The notes under the pieces are model-generated. The model ran no database searches, was not told the DNA's origin, and worked only from the letters and a program-made list of their open reading frames with translations. 64,000 nt of DNA, from the NCBI GenBank assembly GCA_907163375.1, contig CAJQUW010003149.1, positions 124,001 through 188,000 on the forward strand. The letters are read 5' to 3'. This document shows positions 25,001-40,000 of the stretch, one piece after another (positions within the stretch are counted from its first letter, which is position 1; the number at the start of each line of letters is the position of its first letter). The DNA comes from Prostheceraeus crozeri (taxonomy: Eukaryota > Platyhelminthes > Polycladida > Euryleptidae). The translations under genes and the position numbers were made by a program.

Positions 25001-28000
25001 GAGGATGCCATTGGTAAGTTAATTGATGCACCTGCTGCTCTGTCTGCCTTGTCCTCAAACAAACCTTTCTTTACAAACCGAGGATTTGTAATGGAGAAGT
25101 TTTGTAGAGATTCCATCTGTTAGTTTCTCAGCTAGCCATCGACCAAAGTGGATAGTTTCATGTGAAAATTGAGCAGTACAAGGCCAATAGTGAATACAAT
25201 TCTTTAACTGTATCACTCCTTCATCAGGACTACTGACAAGTCACTTTAGATATCGACTAAAAACACTTCGATTCTTCACAAGACATTGATGAAACTATCT
25301 TAATTGTTATTACACCGACTCATGCGATCAAATTGTCATTGCAGCTCGTATGTAGGATAAAGTATGTATTGCACTGAACAGTAATCTCTTCCATGAATTA
25401 TATGCGTGACGCATTTGATATCGCTTCCTTTGTTATCGTATAAAACATCTGAGTGCATTCCTGATAGGAATATTGATTGGATTGATTGACGGGAAACTTC
25501 GTGAACGACAGAGCATATGCTGTCGGTATCCGATATCAGTTTTCAGAGGGGGGGCATGAAGCCTCCATCCTTGAGAGTGTTAGTCCATGTAACTTATGCC
25601 CTCACCAGAGTTAGTCTCTTCTATGTCATGATGTAGCAATGAAGATCGATTATTGAAGTTAATTGCAAGTAATAGGTGGTTGTTGATAATGTTTTGATAA
25701 TGTATTCTTTACTGATATGAAAAGTCTTAGACAAATAGGGTTAAATGTGAATAATCATATTTAGATAGCTTGAGACTCAGCATTGAGACGGGTGTTTCCT
25801 TTGTAGATTTTATGAAACAGTTATCGTCTGCTGGCTATGTTAGGATGCCTGTACATCATGTCTGCGAATTATTGCTTCAAGATCTCTTATTAACTTGTAA
25901 GACGCCTTCGTTTTTATGTTTTGCATTTGACTTGTCGGAGTTCTATGTTTTGATATAGAGTTTTAATTCTCTTATGATAGAAATATTTGAATTACCAGTT
26001 TATGAAACGTTTTCGGTAACTCATTGCGTGTCGGTAACTCATTGCGTGATGAAATTGGATAAACTCGATAAAGGATGAATAATATTTGTATACTAAAAGA
26101 TGAACTTGTTTTTATCGTAATCATCCTTTGAAAATAATCGCAAGCTGATTATCTCTGAACGTCGTGAGAAATCTAAAATCACACCAATTTGGGAATGAAG
26201 TCGATATAAATTTGATCTGTCTCATTAGCCAGTATCAGATTTAACTCATTGCGTGATGAAATCGGATGATAATGTAAACTCAATAAACGATGAAGATTAT
26301 TTATTTTTGAAAAATGAACTCAATGCCTTAGTTTGGTTATAATGACATGGACTTCCTTAGTTATAATGATCGGCTAAATGAATAATTCAACCGTTTCTAG
26401 GGTTTTCGTCTATTGAAGCCTCTACGGGTATAAAAAGTGTCTGAATTAACGGGTTCTTGTCTGCGTCTAAGTGACAAAATAAAGCTTTAAAGCTGGGTTT
26501 CTGCATGATAATAGGTATTCTAAGAGGGTGTGAAAATATAGAAATCCGAGGCCGCGAAGCAATTGAATATTTTCTCATCCGCGATCATTGCTCACATGTG
26601 AATATCTTGCAAATCATTATGGAAGAAGCTCTGTAACTCTCTGAGTTGTGTCTATTAAAGTCCCTCACACAAGGGGAAGATACATAAAGGCCAGGTTTTT
26701 TTATAGAGAGCGAAATCAGTGTCGATAGCGTGAAGTAGTCAAGACGGTGCATTCAAACGATGTTGCAGGAATCTTTGATGACCTGTTACGTTATTGTTTT
26801 CGAGAATTTGTTGCTCAACTTGAAATCAATTTGATTGACTATTCTAAAATATTATGGAAAAATTGCTTCATTTCAGCGGCATCTGTATGTTTCTATACAT
26901 TCACGCTTATCATTTCTATGCATGAGGTGTAAGCATAACATATGGATATAATACATGTAAGCTAACTTATGAGTTAAAGTATCTTTGAAGCATAGATCAT
27001 GAACTACTAAGCTTGTTTATGGACATACTAAACCTTCTTACGATTATCTGAAACAAAGTCAATCCACACAGTATCGGACACGCTCTTCCAAGGTTTATAA
27101 TTTCTTGAAAATATAAACGTCTAGACAAACCTTCAAAAATTTTTGAAACAATTCGAACAAAATCCAGCAGATCAACATAGAAGGTTGACCAAACACTGAA
27201 AGTTGAATAAGGACTGAAAATAACGCCGCTAGTTTTATGAGGGATGAAATTACATGTGCAACAAAGATTTATTACATATGAATTCATTTATCATATCAAT
27301 GATTATATAATTTATTTTAGTTGGCCAATTAGTCCGGAAGATTTCCAGCAGAAAAATGATTGTATTTCTCCATTGCGTTCATTAGTCACGAACATCAAAA
27401 TATTGAGATACAAATAACTGTCCAATTCCGTACTTTATTTCATATATTGTGAACACAATTAACACAACATAGAATAACAAACGTTTTCTGCTGACAGTTT
27501 CAAACCGCATCGGCGTTGGTCATCTGAACTGCAAAATAATGTTGCAGTCACCTCACTTCGACTAGAATAGCGCATCGCTCGGGTGCGGACCCGCAGATTG
27601 ATAATGGCACAAAAACTCTTCTAACCAGCAATGCTGTACCCAAAAGCCTCACAAAAACCTCCCTACATCTTCCTGTGATCATTTCGGCCAATAAGCACAT
27701 CGTTCCTACTGAATTAGGCTGCTGCACCTTTTGCCTCCAGATTTACCGTCAAAATTGGAAAACAGACCTTTATGTCGATAGAAAAGAGGAATGAGCTTAG
27801 CACCGAGTCTTGGAGAAGTCCAACATGGACCGTGAGTTATTCACTAGCTCTATTTAACAACTGAGATGATCTATTCATCGATTCCATGCCTCCCAGTAGA
27901 CCATCACAAAGCAATCCCAGGCATAAAGACTTCAAAATCACCAAAACTGGTGCCTGGATCTTTCTTTTTTCGCAAGATCCTCCGGATGTTATCTGACAAT

Positions 28001-31000
28001 GAAAGTCACATCTGCAGAACATTTGCTCTTTGTTTAGGCAACCATATTCCATTCCGTCTATGTACACAATTTCTAGGGTAATGCGAATCCACTGACCTTC
28101 ATAACTTGACGAAACATCTCATCAGACGCTGTAATTAATGCAGTCAACTCCATGTGTGCTTACGACTGATGAATGGTTTAAGGTAGTCAATTATTTCCAT
28201 AGTCATATTGACAGGATCTTGGTGAGAAAGAGAAGTGAGATTACACGAATTTTCAACACTCAATAGACTGAGAAGATGCGTTTTTCATGCACTCGAACGC
28301 TCCGCTGTAGAACGATCAACAATTCTAACGCTGCACAAAACCCGCATTAGCAGCAACGATTTAATTTTCAAATCTCAGTTTGAATATATTCTCACTAGAA
28401 GATGAAGCCTTTGCTTTCTTCAGGTTATCCAACTTCTCAGAACTCTTTGTGTAGTATGCAGCGATTTAGCACGTCGCTTGGTTGCCCTTTAACTTTCCTT
28501 GTAACCACTTCGTTGCCATTCTCTCCACATCTCCGTGATTGTTTCTGACACCGTCGCATTCCATCAAGTCTTTCTCAGTCGGACACGTTTGGAGGCCCAT
28601 AGTAACGTCTCTTTGATACCAGCACAAAAACTCTCTCGATATCGTCAAACACATGAGTCGAATGTAAGAACGTGGCTTCATTCGCATTTTTGGCGTTCCC
28701 ATGCACACCACACCGCATAAGGCAGATCCCAAACTTCATGAGTTTGGGCTTAGTAGGAAAACGCCATGGTTTGATGGAGAACGCTGTGATAGCGATATCA
28801 TGCATCAGTTATCAGTCGGGGCTCATGTCTTATTCAGTAACAAATTCTAGCACATATTGTTTGCTACCTTTGGAAACCTACCTCTTGCTGCAACTGGCTC
28901 AGCTTCTAGAGCTTCTATTAAGGCGTTGTTCTGTGCTGGTGCTTCTCCTGATGCTCCAACATCAATTATTTGATGATGTTCGCCATCCCCACTGTCTCCT
29001 TCCAACCAGTTTTTGAATTCAAACTCAAATTCTTCACCATCAATCAGAACTAACACCTGAAGTCGAAATAATTCTATTTAGAACTGGTTCTGAAAGTTCT
29101 CATTATACGTTCCCCTATCATTTCACTATTTTAGTAGTGGAAGGTTACAGTTTTTGTTACAACGACATTTTTTCAATTTCATTCTTGTGATATCCCCTTG
29201 TTTTGTCATGTTTGATGTCTATGTTTGATATTGAATTATCATTTGTTTGTATGCTTCTTAATTTGAACAACAGAGGTCGCCTGTAAATATATAAGAAATG
29301 AAACTACATGCGGAGATGCTTGTGTTTTATCTTGAAGCCTGCATGTATTGATTGGGACAGAAATACGGCTACAAATATTCGGTACAAAAATAATATACTA
29401 CGTATGTGTGTATATATCTAAGTTAGATATATTACAGTTATGTCATTTTTGAGTTTGTTTGAGAAGTGACAATTAGTTTCTTTAGGCAAATGCTGCACCA
29501 CAATATTCTAACCATTGAGCATTTCTTATCATTCCATTTCTTTTTTCTTTGTTCCGAAACACAAATCTGATAGTGGTAGAACATCGCTCTTAAAATGAAC
29601 GCAATATAAAGAGTCATAACAAATTTTCCCAATTACACACTTGACTTATCATGAAAAACTCGGGACACAGCAACCGCATTCTATCGTGTCCATGGAAATC
29701 TCCATTGAACCCTTAATGTATGCTCCCACCAGACCGACAACTATAACCACAACTAAAGCGATGAATTGAAACAAGAAACGTGAAGCCGTTATTTACATCA
29801 ATGAATCAATGAAAATGAAAAAGTGAGTAGAAAAATGAATCAATCGTCACCAAACTTCAAGTAGACCTACTTAGGCACATTTTCTACTCACATACAAAAA
29901 TCTATGCAGATCGGACAAGTACTTTTTGCATTAGAGACGATAACGCAAAGTTTAACGATGCCAACAGCTTGATCTGACTTCGTCTATTCGACGCATTATT
30001 GTCACTCGTGTGTGCATTGTTCTCTCTCCTTCTTCGTCTCAACCGCTGCTATTTGTAATCTTCCCACGACCATTACTTTGCCACGCTTTTTTTAAGTTAA
30101 AAATGTTTGTATAAGGGATGTGGCCTGGTCATCATCACTTCACGAGTTGTCGGGAAATGACTTTGTTGACCTCAAGTGCTTTCTGCTGAGAGGATGAGGT
30201 CAGAAGAAGTCAGATCAAGCTGCAGACATCACTACACTTTATGTTATCGTCCTTAATTCAAAAGGTAACTGTCCGATTTGCACAAATTTTGGTGTGTGGG
30301 TAGAAAACATCCTCACTTACGTGTGCTTTAAGTTTTGTGACGATTGATAAATTTATGAGAATTTTAGACAAATTTGGAAACGTGGGGGGAGATAACCCAT
30401 AAGTACCGATTTCATGAGCATGCTTTGAACCTAAGTTTTTTATGTAAAGTTAAAATTTGCTTGTGGTCAACTTACATCGGAAGCCACAAAGGAATGAAAC
30501 GTAAATGGTTTTGTTCTGCGTGAGATTTTCTATCTCAACGTTGCTGTGATTAATTTAATGAAAAATCGATGTCTTTTGTCTTAAATTTTGAATTTAATAA
30601 TTCAGTTAAAAGATTTTAGAATTTCCAAACTTCATTTAATCGATGAGATAGTTAATTATCAGCCTGTGTTAATCTATGAAAGCTATGTTTTGGTGGATGA
30701 TGGAGGTTTACATAATTCAATAATCATCAACAATAAACTGTGCTTATACTAGCAAGCACATTAGGCGAAGCACCTTTCTTAAAAGTTGAAGTTTCCTACA
30801 AAAAGTAGTATGATTTACTAGTCTGCTTTCTTTTATGAATGTTCATTTATCTGTTGGCAACGTATTTGGACAAATCTAGTAAAATGAGAACTTAATTCCC
30901 ATGCAACAGAAACCCGCATAACTGTGCTGTCGTTCGTAATAAATTCGCTAATTATGCTATATTCCTCATTCATCAGAGTCTAAGACAGGGGCCTCGTCAA

Positions 31001-34000
31001 ACCAAAATGCATAGCCCCAGATGTGTGCGCGACCGTGACCCACCAAATCACCATAAAAGCGCATGTCATTGCACACCTCTGCTTTAGATTGCTTGAAAAA
31101 AATAATCGCTCCCTTTGTTTGACGTAAATCTATTTAAAAAATTTTCAACAAATCACCCGACGCGTTTCGTCAATCCGACAGTCTCAAGGGCTTAGTATAT
31201 GACACAAGTGTTAAAAGGTAGGTTTATATACAACAAATCAGTAGTTCAGTCAGGGCAACTCATCATGTCAGCTCATGACGTCTGTTCAATAGCGGCATTT
31301 TCGACGCAATGTTACGTGATTCAGCCATCCTAGTAGTAATCGCCGAGTTTTGCTTGTCCAAAATCTTATAACTAAAATCATCAATGGTCATCACTTCATC
31401 GCAATGGTCTAACAAGTTATGTTCAGTTAATGCACTTTTTGTATCTCGATTCTTTAAACTACGTTGGTGTTCGTTGAATCTAGTTCTGAAAGGTCGACAT
31501 GTTTGACCTATGTACTTCTTCTGGCAACGATTGCAAGAGAATTCATAAACTACATATTTATGCTTACAGTTAAATTTTGGGCCGATTGTCAAGCAAATAT
31601 TGCAAGTACACTCATTATTAGATTTTCTTTTAAATGCTGTTGCTAATTTTTTTACCAGGTTTTGATGTGATGCGTACAGGTATACTATACTTATTTTTTA
31701 CTTTATTGATTTTTCTTAAAAAACTTTCACCCACGTAGTCAAGGGAGAGATTAACGTCGTTATTTCTTCTGTTATTACTTGCGTTGATTTTATCATTTTT
31801 ATAACTATCCACATTATCAACATGGAACCCATTACTTTCTAGCCTATTTTTCATAATTTGTTGCGCTTTGAACGTATCAAATGTATCAGAACATCTGTCT
31901 TCAACATACCGAAATCTAGAGTTTATCTGCTCTAGAGTTTACAATATTTTTTATTAGTCATGTAGGTTTATTTCCGAATCTGTCGGTCGAGCTGTGGATA
32001 ATGGATCTTCTCACTATTCCGATCTGCCACATCGACGACAACAACAAGGACCGAAGATCGTTGACGATGCAGCACTCGCGGTTGTCAACAACAAAAATGT
32101 GGGAGGGGGTGGAGAATAGAAGAACCCTTTTAAATAATTGCGGAATAGATTATGAAGTGGACTGTAGATTCTGTGCTTTCCAGTGCATTGGTGCAAATCT
32201 CCCGCGGGTCTTCAATTACATTAACTAGATTGCTTTAATGAATAAATACCTTGTCAAGAAGCCAAGTAGCACCAAGTCCTGAACCGTTGTGCCAAATTTC
32301 CAACTGCTTCGGACGACCTTGGAAGCCTGATATCGATGAGCGGAATGAATCCACACTGAAAAATTCAGAGAAATGAGCATGTCGCTTTCAACATCAGCAA
32401 ATCAGGAAATTACCTGCCGCGCTCAAATCTGCGTTCAGATTCACTTTCATTTCCTAATTCTATCACATCTGACTCTCCTTCGGTTCCAATCAAACGACAG
32501 AAGATGCGAGCATTCGTTCCAGCGCCCAAATCATCACCAGTGATGACAGAAAATGTGGCAGACTTCGGTTCGGGAGCTGGCTCTGATGAAAGAACAATTG
32601 ACGTCAGATCTCGCAGTTCTGTTTTTTGAATGTACAAAAATCAACGTGTTGTGAATCAAGAGCGTTCGTGTTGAGACGTCAAGCGAATGACTGCATTGCA
32701 TGCAGCATCAAAGAGTATGAACAGCATAGGAATCGCAAGACATCTAAACAAGCAATGATAAGTAAAAGTAAGAAATGAAAATGGAAGTCAAACTTATTGA
32801 AGCTGTTTCCATTTTCATTTCACCTTCAACATCCTATTTTTATTCCACATATTCACCTTCATCCGCTGTCTCCTCCTGTTTCCCTGTATCTTCCTCTGTC
32901 TCCGAGACTTTCGCCTCCTCTTCCTCTTCTTTTTCATCATCATCTTCAACGGGAACTGTCACTGTTGGATGTTCTGTTAAGCTCGACGCTGTAGGGATGA
33001 AAGCATTCGTTCAGGATGATGAAATTTTCAAAGTACAGGGACATTAAAAAACAAATAGGGAACAATACAACCATTCAATTCATAACAGCAATAACAAAAA
33101 ACGTCAACAATGCGTTTTAGCATTGATGGAAAATGACAAGTCTGTCCAACAAGCAGAACACAAAAACAGGAAAGAGCGAGAAGGACAAGAAAGAAAAGGA
33201 AGCAAAAATGATTAAAGGTCTGTAACTAGTTCATCTGCAACCAGATTAAGATACACACTCATTCTCAGAGTGCTTGGCACTTCTACAGATTCATATCGCC
33301 TGGAGGTAGTGTCAAGTACCAATCTCGATCATTTTTCAGCTTTGTAGTAGCACATGATATCTAATAACATTGTGACTGAGTAAGTAGGTTTTTCAGCCAA
33401 TATTTCAACTGTTTTTCTTCTACGAATTTTTCGAACAAGTTCTCCGCATGAACTCTTGTATGCAGATGATTTGGTTATTTCGCCGGATTCACTGGAGTGC
33501 CAAAAGCAAAGATGCACTGCCAAGAAAGATGGTCGTAGGTCACACGGTCTTCGGGTTAACCTGAACAAGACGAAGGTCTAGCACTGTGCATACCAGAATG
33601 ATCGATCACCAAAGGACATATCGGGTCGTGAAGTCAGAACGACGCTTCAGATTGTTGTTATTTTATTTGATGCTGTCAGACATAATATTATGCGAATGCG
33701 GAAGCAGAGTAGCGTGGGTGGAAGCGAGGTCGGAGTTGCATTTCAAATGTAGCTACAGGTCAAATGTACAGAGCACTTGTTCAACCGATTAGCAAAATGT
33801 AGGAATTCTACACCTAGAGACACAACAGACTTCCGTGTGGCATCTGCAGACGGGGCGTGGGGAAAAACTCGATCTACTGTGTCGGCTGCAAGAGATGGAT
33901 CCATCACAAATGTTCAGAGATTGCGGGAGCATTGAGAGCTGATCCCAACTTCAAATGTAGAAAATGTTGGGATGATGTCCCTCCCGCGCCAGTAACAACT

Positions 34001-37000
34001 ACCCATGTTCAGATTGGCCAGAATCAGTATGAACTTACTCCACAGTTGTGTTGTCTCGGAGACATGCTTGGTCAAGCGGGCAGTTGCAGTGACGCTGTGA
34101 CGACGAGAATTATGTATGCATGGAAGAATTTTCGAGAGCTCCTTCCCATTCTTACAAACAGCAGCATTGCCTTCCGAAGTCGAGGACATGTATTGAACAT
34201 GTGCGTGCGAAGTGTGTTGATTTATGCCAGTGAGACGTGGCCAATCACTATGGAGGACCTCAATGGTTTGAGCCGCCGTGACAATGCAATGATCAGGTGG
34301 ATCTGTTCAAAGCGGCTAGCTGATCGGGTTCCTACTGAGGATCTCAGGAGACGGCTTGGCATCCATCCATTGGAACCTGTCATTAGATGGGGGAGACTTT
34401 GCTGGTATGGTCATGTACAAAGAATGCAAGAGGACTCCTGGCGAAAGAAAGTGATGAATCTGGAGGTAGAAGGACGCAAGCCAAGGGGGCGACCGAAGAA
34501 AAAGGTGGTGCAACAACGTGCGAGCCGACTTCAGGACGTTAAATCTTGGGCGTATCGACGTTCAAGATCGGAGCGCGTGGAGAACCGTCATCAAACCGAA
34601 CCGACGTTTGCCGATGTCCAACACTCGAAACACGGGAGAAAAAGGGACGACAAATCGTGAAGTGAAGCCTGCAAATGACAGCCTAAATCGTCGGCGCGCA
34701 ACAGTGAATCTGCGCTACGATGACCAAGGAATTCCAGATTTGATGAACAACATTCCTTATGAATCAGTTGAAGAGACGCGCGTTGAATATGGTCAGGAAA
34801 GTGTATAGATACAGGAATATTAGTAATAACAAACAATCTGTATTGAGAATGATGGCTCAACTTACAATATCGAGCTCACAGCTTTCTGCCTTGCTTCCAC
34901 GAGTAAATAGATGCTACTGCTGTCAAAATCTGAATTTATATAGTCCAAATAATATAGGAAAATCCAATCCGAAACTAGAAAAGTCGCATCCAGAAATTTC
35001 AGAAAGAGGGAAGAAAAACATTCAAAACCCTCTATACTTCCTACGCAGTTGCATAGCTTATTCAATATTCATGTACAATTCCATGTACATCAGTTGCAAA
35101 AATACGTTGAAAGGGATAATGTTCATAATTGATATTAACATAATTAGCATAAAGATTATGGCTGAGTTCGGATTTCATTTTCCTGTCTTCGACTACATCA
35201 AGGTAGCCGAAATTGTGGTGCTATCTCTTGTTGAGACGAGCTGGGGGAAGAGACATTCACTAATGTCTTCCTTAATTGCGCCACTGGTGCTCTCCGTGTT
35301 CGATTAACATTTCACATGAATAACATTTGAAGTTGAATTGATACAGTTGCTGAAATGCAACTCTTCACGACATACTAAGCTAGAAGCGATAAAATGATAA
35401 CACCAACGTGTAGGTATCTGACCGATTCATTATCTATAGTTGAAGTTATGAGTGATAGATAAAAAAACCGCTGCAACTAGTTAATTATGAGAAACGTTAC
35501 TTTTCAGCAGCACTACAGTGACGACTTCCAATTTTTGCTAGTCTGAAAGGTGCTCTAATGAGCTCATGAACAATAGGCCATGTGAGGCAGCAGCATCTTG
35601 GTAGATAGCTTCAACAAGCAATTCTTCTGTATCCTTTTATCATTACTGGGGAGGGTCACTGTTGACTTATAATATCTACTATAGCTAGAAGCCATTCTTG
35701 GCATCAAGCTTATTTGTTTGTAACATTAATATTTCCATTAGGAGTCTCTAAGAGGTCGGTCAGTAGCGATTACTCTGTGATGTTACAATCCCACGATGAA
35801 CTGATGTAGGTAATCTTAAAGGGACCAGAATTCTGTTCTAATTAGTTGTTTGTGTCAGACAATTTCAGTTCATCATCCTCACATTTTCCTATATTTCACA
35901 TATTCCTGACATTGCACTTCCTCCTGAGAGAGTTAGTCAGTCACCGCTACACTCCTCCTTGACTCACACAGCAACCAGACATGCAGAAGAGACCGTTGAG
36001 ATTCGTTCACTCATCCCTGGCAATGCCCGGTACGCTATGTAATCATTTGTAGTGAACAAGGTGACGGTGAAACGTTTTTGGAAATGATTAGAAATCTGGG
36101 TAGGACAGAAAGACAAAGGATCGATGCACGGACACACACTAAACGATTAAAAAATGATAGGTAAAAAGGCATCATTAATTTATCAAATATTTCGTCTCTC
36201 TATTGTTCTTTATACCATAAAATAAAAGTGATATTGCAATACTGTTACTCTTCAGCCTTCATTCAAGCTGACAAGCAATTTCAGATGAATTCATTTCAAG
36301 TGTCTGACTTACACAATGCATCAGAAAAGTAATTCATTTACAAAAGATTATACTAAAAGTCATCTCGTCACTCAGTCCAAAATGATAACATAAAACTCAA
36401 AAAAGATGTTTGCAGCTGAAAGCCGAGCCATTTGTTTGCAACGATCAGCAGCCAGGTTTGACGAATTTCATTATTGATATACAAATATCAACGATAGTGT
36501 ATCTACTTAAATTTTACAAGTAGAATTTACAAGTAAGTCAGTAAAATTTAATATAGAAATACAATTCTCTAAATGCTCTTGTCAATTATGATAAATACAA
36601 CTATTCTAAGAACTGCGTTAGTCCGTACTGCAGACTCCATGAGAGCTGAGAGGTGACCGTGGAGTATTAGCGAGGGAAATAGGCAAGGTACATTGACTAG
36701 TGTCACACAACAATTCGGACGTGCCTTTACGTGATTCAGCATCGGAAGAATCGCTGTCAACCGCAATCTTGTGACCGTCTTTGTCAGCCTCTTTGATGTC
36801 CGGGGATGAGGAACGAGAAGAAGATGACGATGACGAGTGTGATTTCACCTCTACCTCATCCTCCTTATCGCTGAACCCCTGAAAAACAAATACAAGATTT
36901 GAGTTTCTTCAAGTTCATTTGAAAACTGGAAATCACAGGTCCCATTCAATCCTACACTCCATAACGAAGTTTGTAATGCCAGGGATGTCTATGAACCATA

Positions 37001-40000
37001 GATTAGGGACCTGCGAAGCTTCGAGATTCGATTCAATTCGGTTTGTGATTCCAAAAAAATTTCGAATCAGTTCGCTTCGACTGGCCAAAAATTACTTTAG
37101 TTGTCTCCTTCTGATTTCTAGTCTCTTCCGTTCGTTGCTATTTGAACGCGACATTGAAATCAGTTTGAGATGTTGGATTCTTAATTAAAGCGGTTGAAGA
37201 TGATGACAGATTAACGTCACTACTCCACCATACTGGGCCTTGGACGGTGCTGAAATAGGCAGACTTTAACATGGAGCGTTGTAGTACTTTTAGTCCAGAT
37301 GCCCTTCCTGCCGACTTCCACTGAAATTTTCGGGCTCAACTTCTGAACCGAAGGATCGCTAGGTTGTTGATAAGTCCGTTGCTAAAAAGGAGTTAGTAGG
37401 AGCAGTTACAGCACATGCTACATCTTGCAAGTTAGATCAAGACTGCGGACTCGGTCGATTTTTTGTAGGACTTAGCCACCGAGTCTAAGTCCACAGCTCT
37501 GGTTCAGATAACTCTTGGTTGTAACCCCGACCTCCTGAATCGTTCTAACATATCGGTATCATGAAGCTGATCTTTTATAACTTTCCATTTCCAAGAACGG
37601 GATAGTCCAAGCTAAGTCCTGGCATATACAGTAATTAGTCATCCATTACAATGCTCAAAGTCTTGTGTAATCTTTCACATATATGAACTTACATGACTTT
37701 GAGTAATTTACGAGCAAGTTTACATAAGCTGAATAATTTAGATAGTCGGATATATATTAGTTAGATATATTGGACAGCAACAATACGGAAGTTATCGCCA
37801 CCATCTACTTGTTGTAAAAGTTCTATTATCTAATGCTTTCTCAAAATAAAGATAGAAATGACAGAATCTTCTGATTATTAATTCATGAAAATCCGTGCCT
37901 TCCTGCGCTCAGCTTTTTTTTACGTCACTACTCCCTATGCTTGAGGCTTGGACGGTGCTGACATAGTCAGACTTATAGAGCGTTGTAGTACTTTTAGTCC
38001 GGATGCCCTTCCTGTCGACTTCCAGTGACACCTTCGGGGCTCGACCTCTGGACCAAAAGATCGCTAGGCCAAGCACTTAACCACTGTGCCACGGAGACCA
38101 CTGTGCTCAGGATCTTAGTTAATGAAATGTTGATGGAGGTTACATTTCCAGACCCTCGTGGTATTCGAAGGATAATTGTTCTACAAGCCGAAGTCCTTTT
38201 CATTAATCTACCTATTCTGTTACAACAAGGTCAATGGGAGGTCATGTATTTAGTCAACATGAGTATTTATCTCATAATTCAAGGTCAATGTCATTCGAAA
38301 AAGGTTGCAGTTATAATAAAAGCACCTTAATTTGACAGCATATTTCTTTAACTCTGACAAGGTGTCATTCCATCTTTCAATAGCCATGCACAGTATACTA
38401 TACCTGCAAAAGTACTTAGTAAATTTCATGATTATTAGTTCCTTAATTGGTAGGCTTATTCGACTCTAAATTTGTTGATTCGCAGGTTCCTAAAATTTAT
38501 GGTTCATGAAAATCCGTTGGTATTACCGCAGAGTCAGGCAGAGACAACGTACATATACACATAGCCGTTACAGGGTTTCCCTGTGGCAAAGTTCATGGAA
38601 ATAATTCACTTCATTCGACTCCTCACGATATATTGATCTTCGGTGTCATGGTCAGAAAAGAGAGGAATTCAAATCAAATATTAAACGAAGGCGTATTCAT
38701 TGCCATACATCATTATATCACTATCTGATAACTTTTATAAATGTCACGATCTTTAGCGCATGAATTAAAGGAGCTTTATAGAATAGGTCAGTGGCCTCCG
38801 TAGCACAGTGGCTAAGTACTTGTGCTAGCGATCTTTTGGTCCAGTGGTCGAGTCCCAGACGTGTCATTGGGAGTAGGCAGGAAGGGCATCCGGGATCCTA
38901 ACAGTTCAAACAAAAAAAGAAACAAAAAATGAAAACGAATTATTATACAGTGGAAAGAAACGCAATCCTTTAAAACTGAAATGGAATTCCACAAGGAGAT
39001 GTACTATCACCAACCCTATTTAGCATTTATATAAATGATTTCATTGATACGTTAAATGCTAGTAAAGACGAAATTGATCCTGTTCGGCTTTTTGATTTGG
39101 AACTGTCATCATTCATATAAACGGATGATATACTTTTAATGAGTGACAGTACGCGAGGCTTGAATAGTCAATTTAAAATACTTAGCAAATTTTGTGCAGA
39201 AAATGGCCTTTACATAAATTATGAAAGAACCAAAATCATGACTGAAAATTTCACTACAAATATAGACAAATTTGAAGTTAGTCTCAATGATAAACAGATA
39301 TCCATTGAAATGGTTGATAAATATAAATATTTAGGAATGTGGATATCGAAAAATGATAGATGTCATTTGGAACAATTGATGGCTAAAGGTAAACAAGCAG
39401 CTGATCTCACGGCTAAACTACTCAAAGAATTTGGACAAGTTTCTGATGAAATTTTGAAAAATACCTTTGAAATGCTTGCACTGTCTAGAATGAAGTATTG
39501 TGCCGAATTCTGTTTTTTCAATAACCTAAAGAGTTTGGATCAGATTCATTACCAGTTTTATAAACGATACCATCACGTAAAAGGCGACTACACCAAATTA
39601 TTGCTTAATCAGTGAAATTGGAATACGTCCTGTGGATATTCGTTTCTATAAAGCTGCAATCTGTCTTTGGACAAGATTAATTACAAATAATGGAAATAGC
39701 TTGATTAAACAGGTATATAATGCTATCTATCCCAATATGATATCAAATGGAAATGAGAGTGGATACACATGGTGTTGGAGAATAGACAAATTGCTTACAA
39801 AACTAAACATATCAAATCTATCAGATGAACAGCTAACGGCTGATAAAAAGCATACTTGAGAATGCTTTAAAGCCCGAGTATGTAAAAAATAACAGGGAGA
39901 AGTGGATGTCTACATCAAAGAGAGCCATTCTGGTCTGACTTATTTAGAACTATGCCAGTTTGGGGAAACCTTGAAATCATATCTGAATTTTGATATCGAT

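Noticed and set aside
25200..25245. Hammerhead-like CTGATGAAGGAGTGATACAG in the duplicated segment (minus strand in copy A)
   Set aside because: The GAAA box and a proper helix II are missing in both copies.
28466..28805. piggyBac-like frames on the minus strand
   Set aside because: Only the [12 protein letters not shown] segment resembles the family. Flanking blocks do not, so it is not called.
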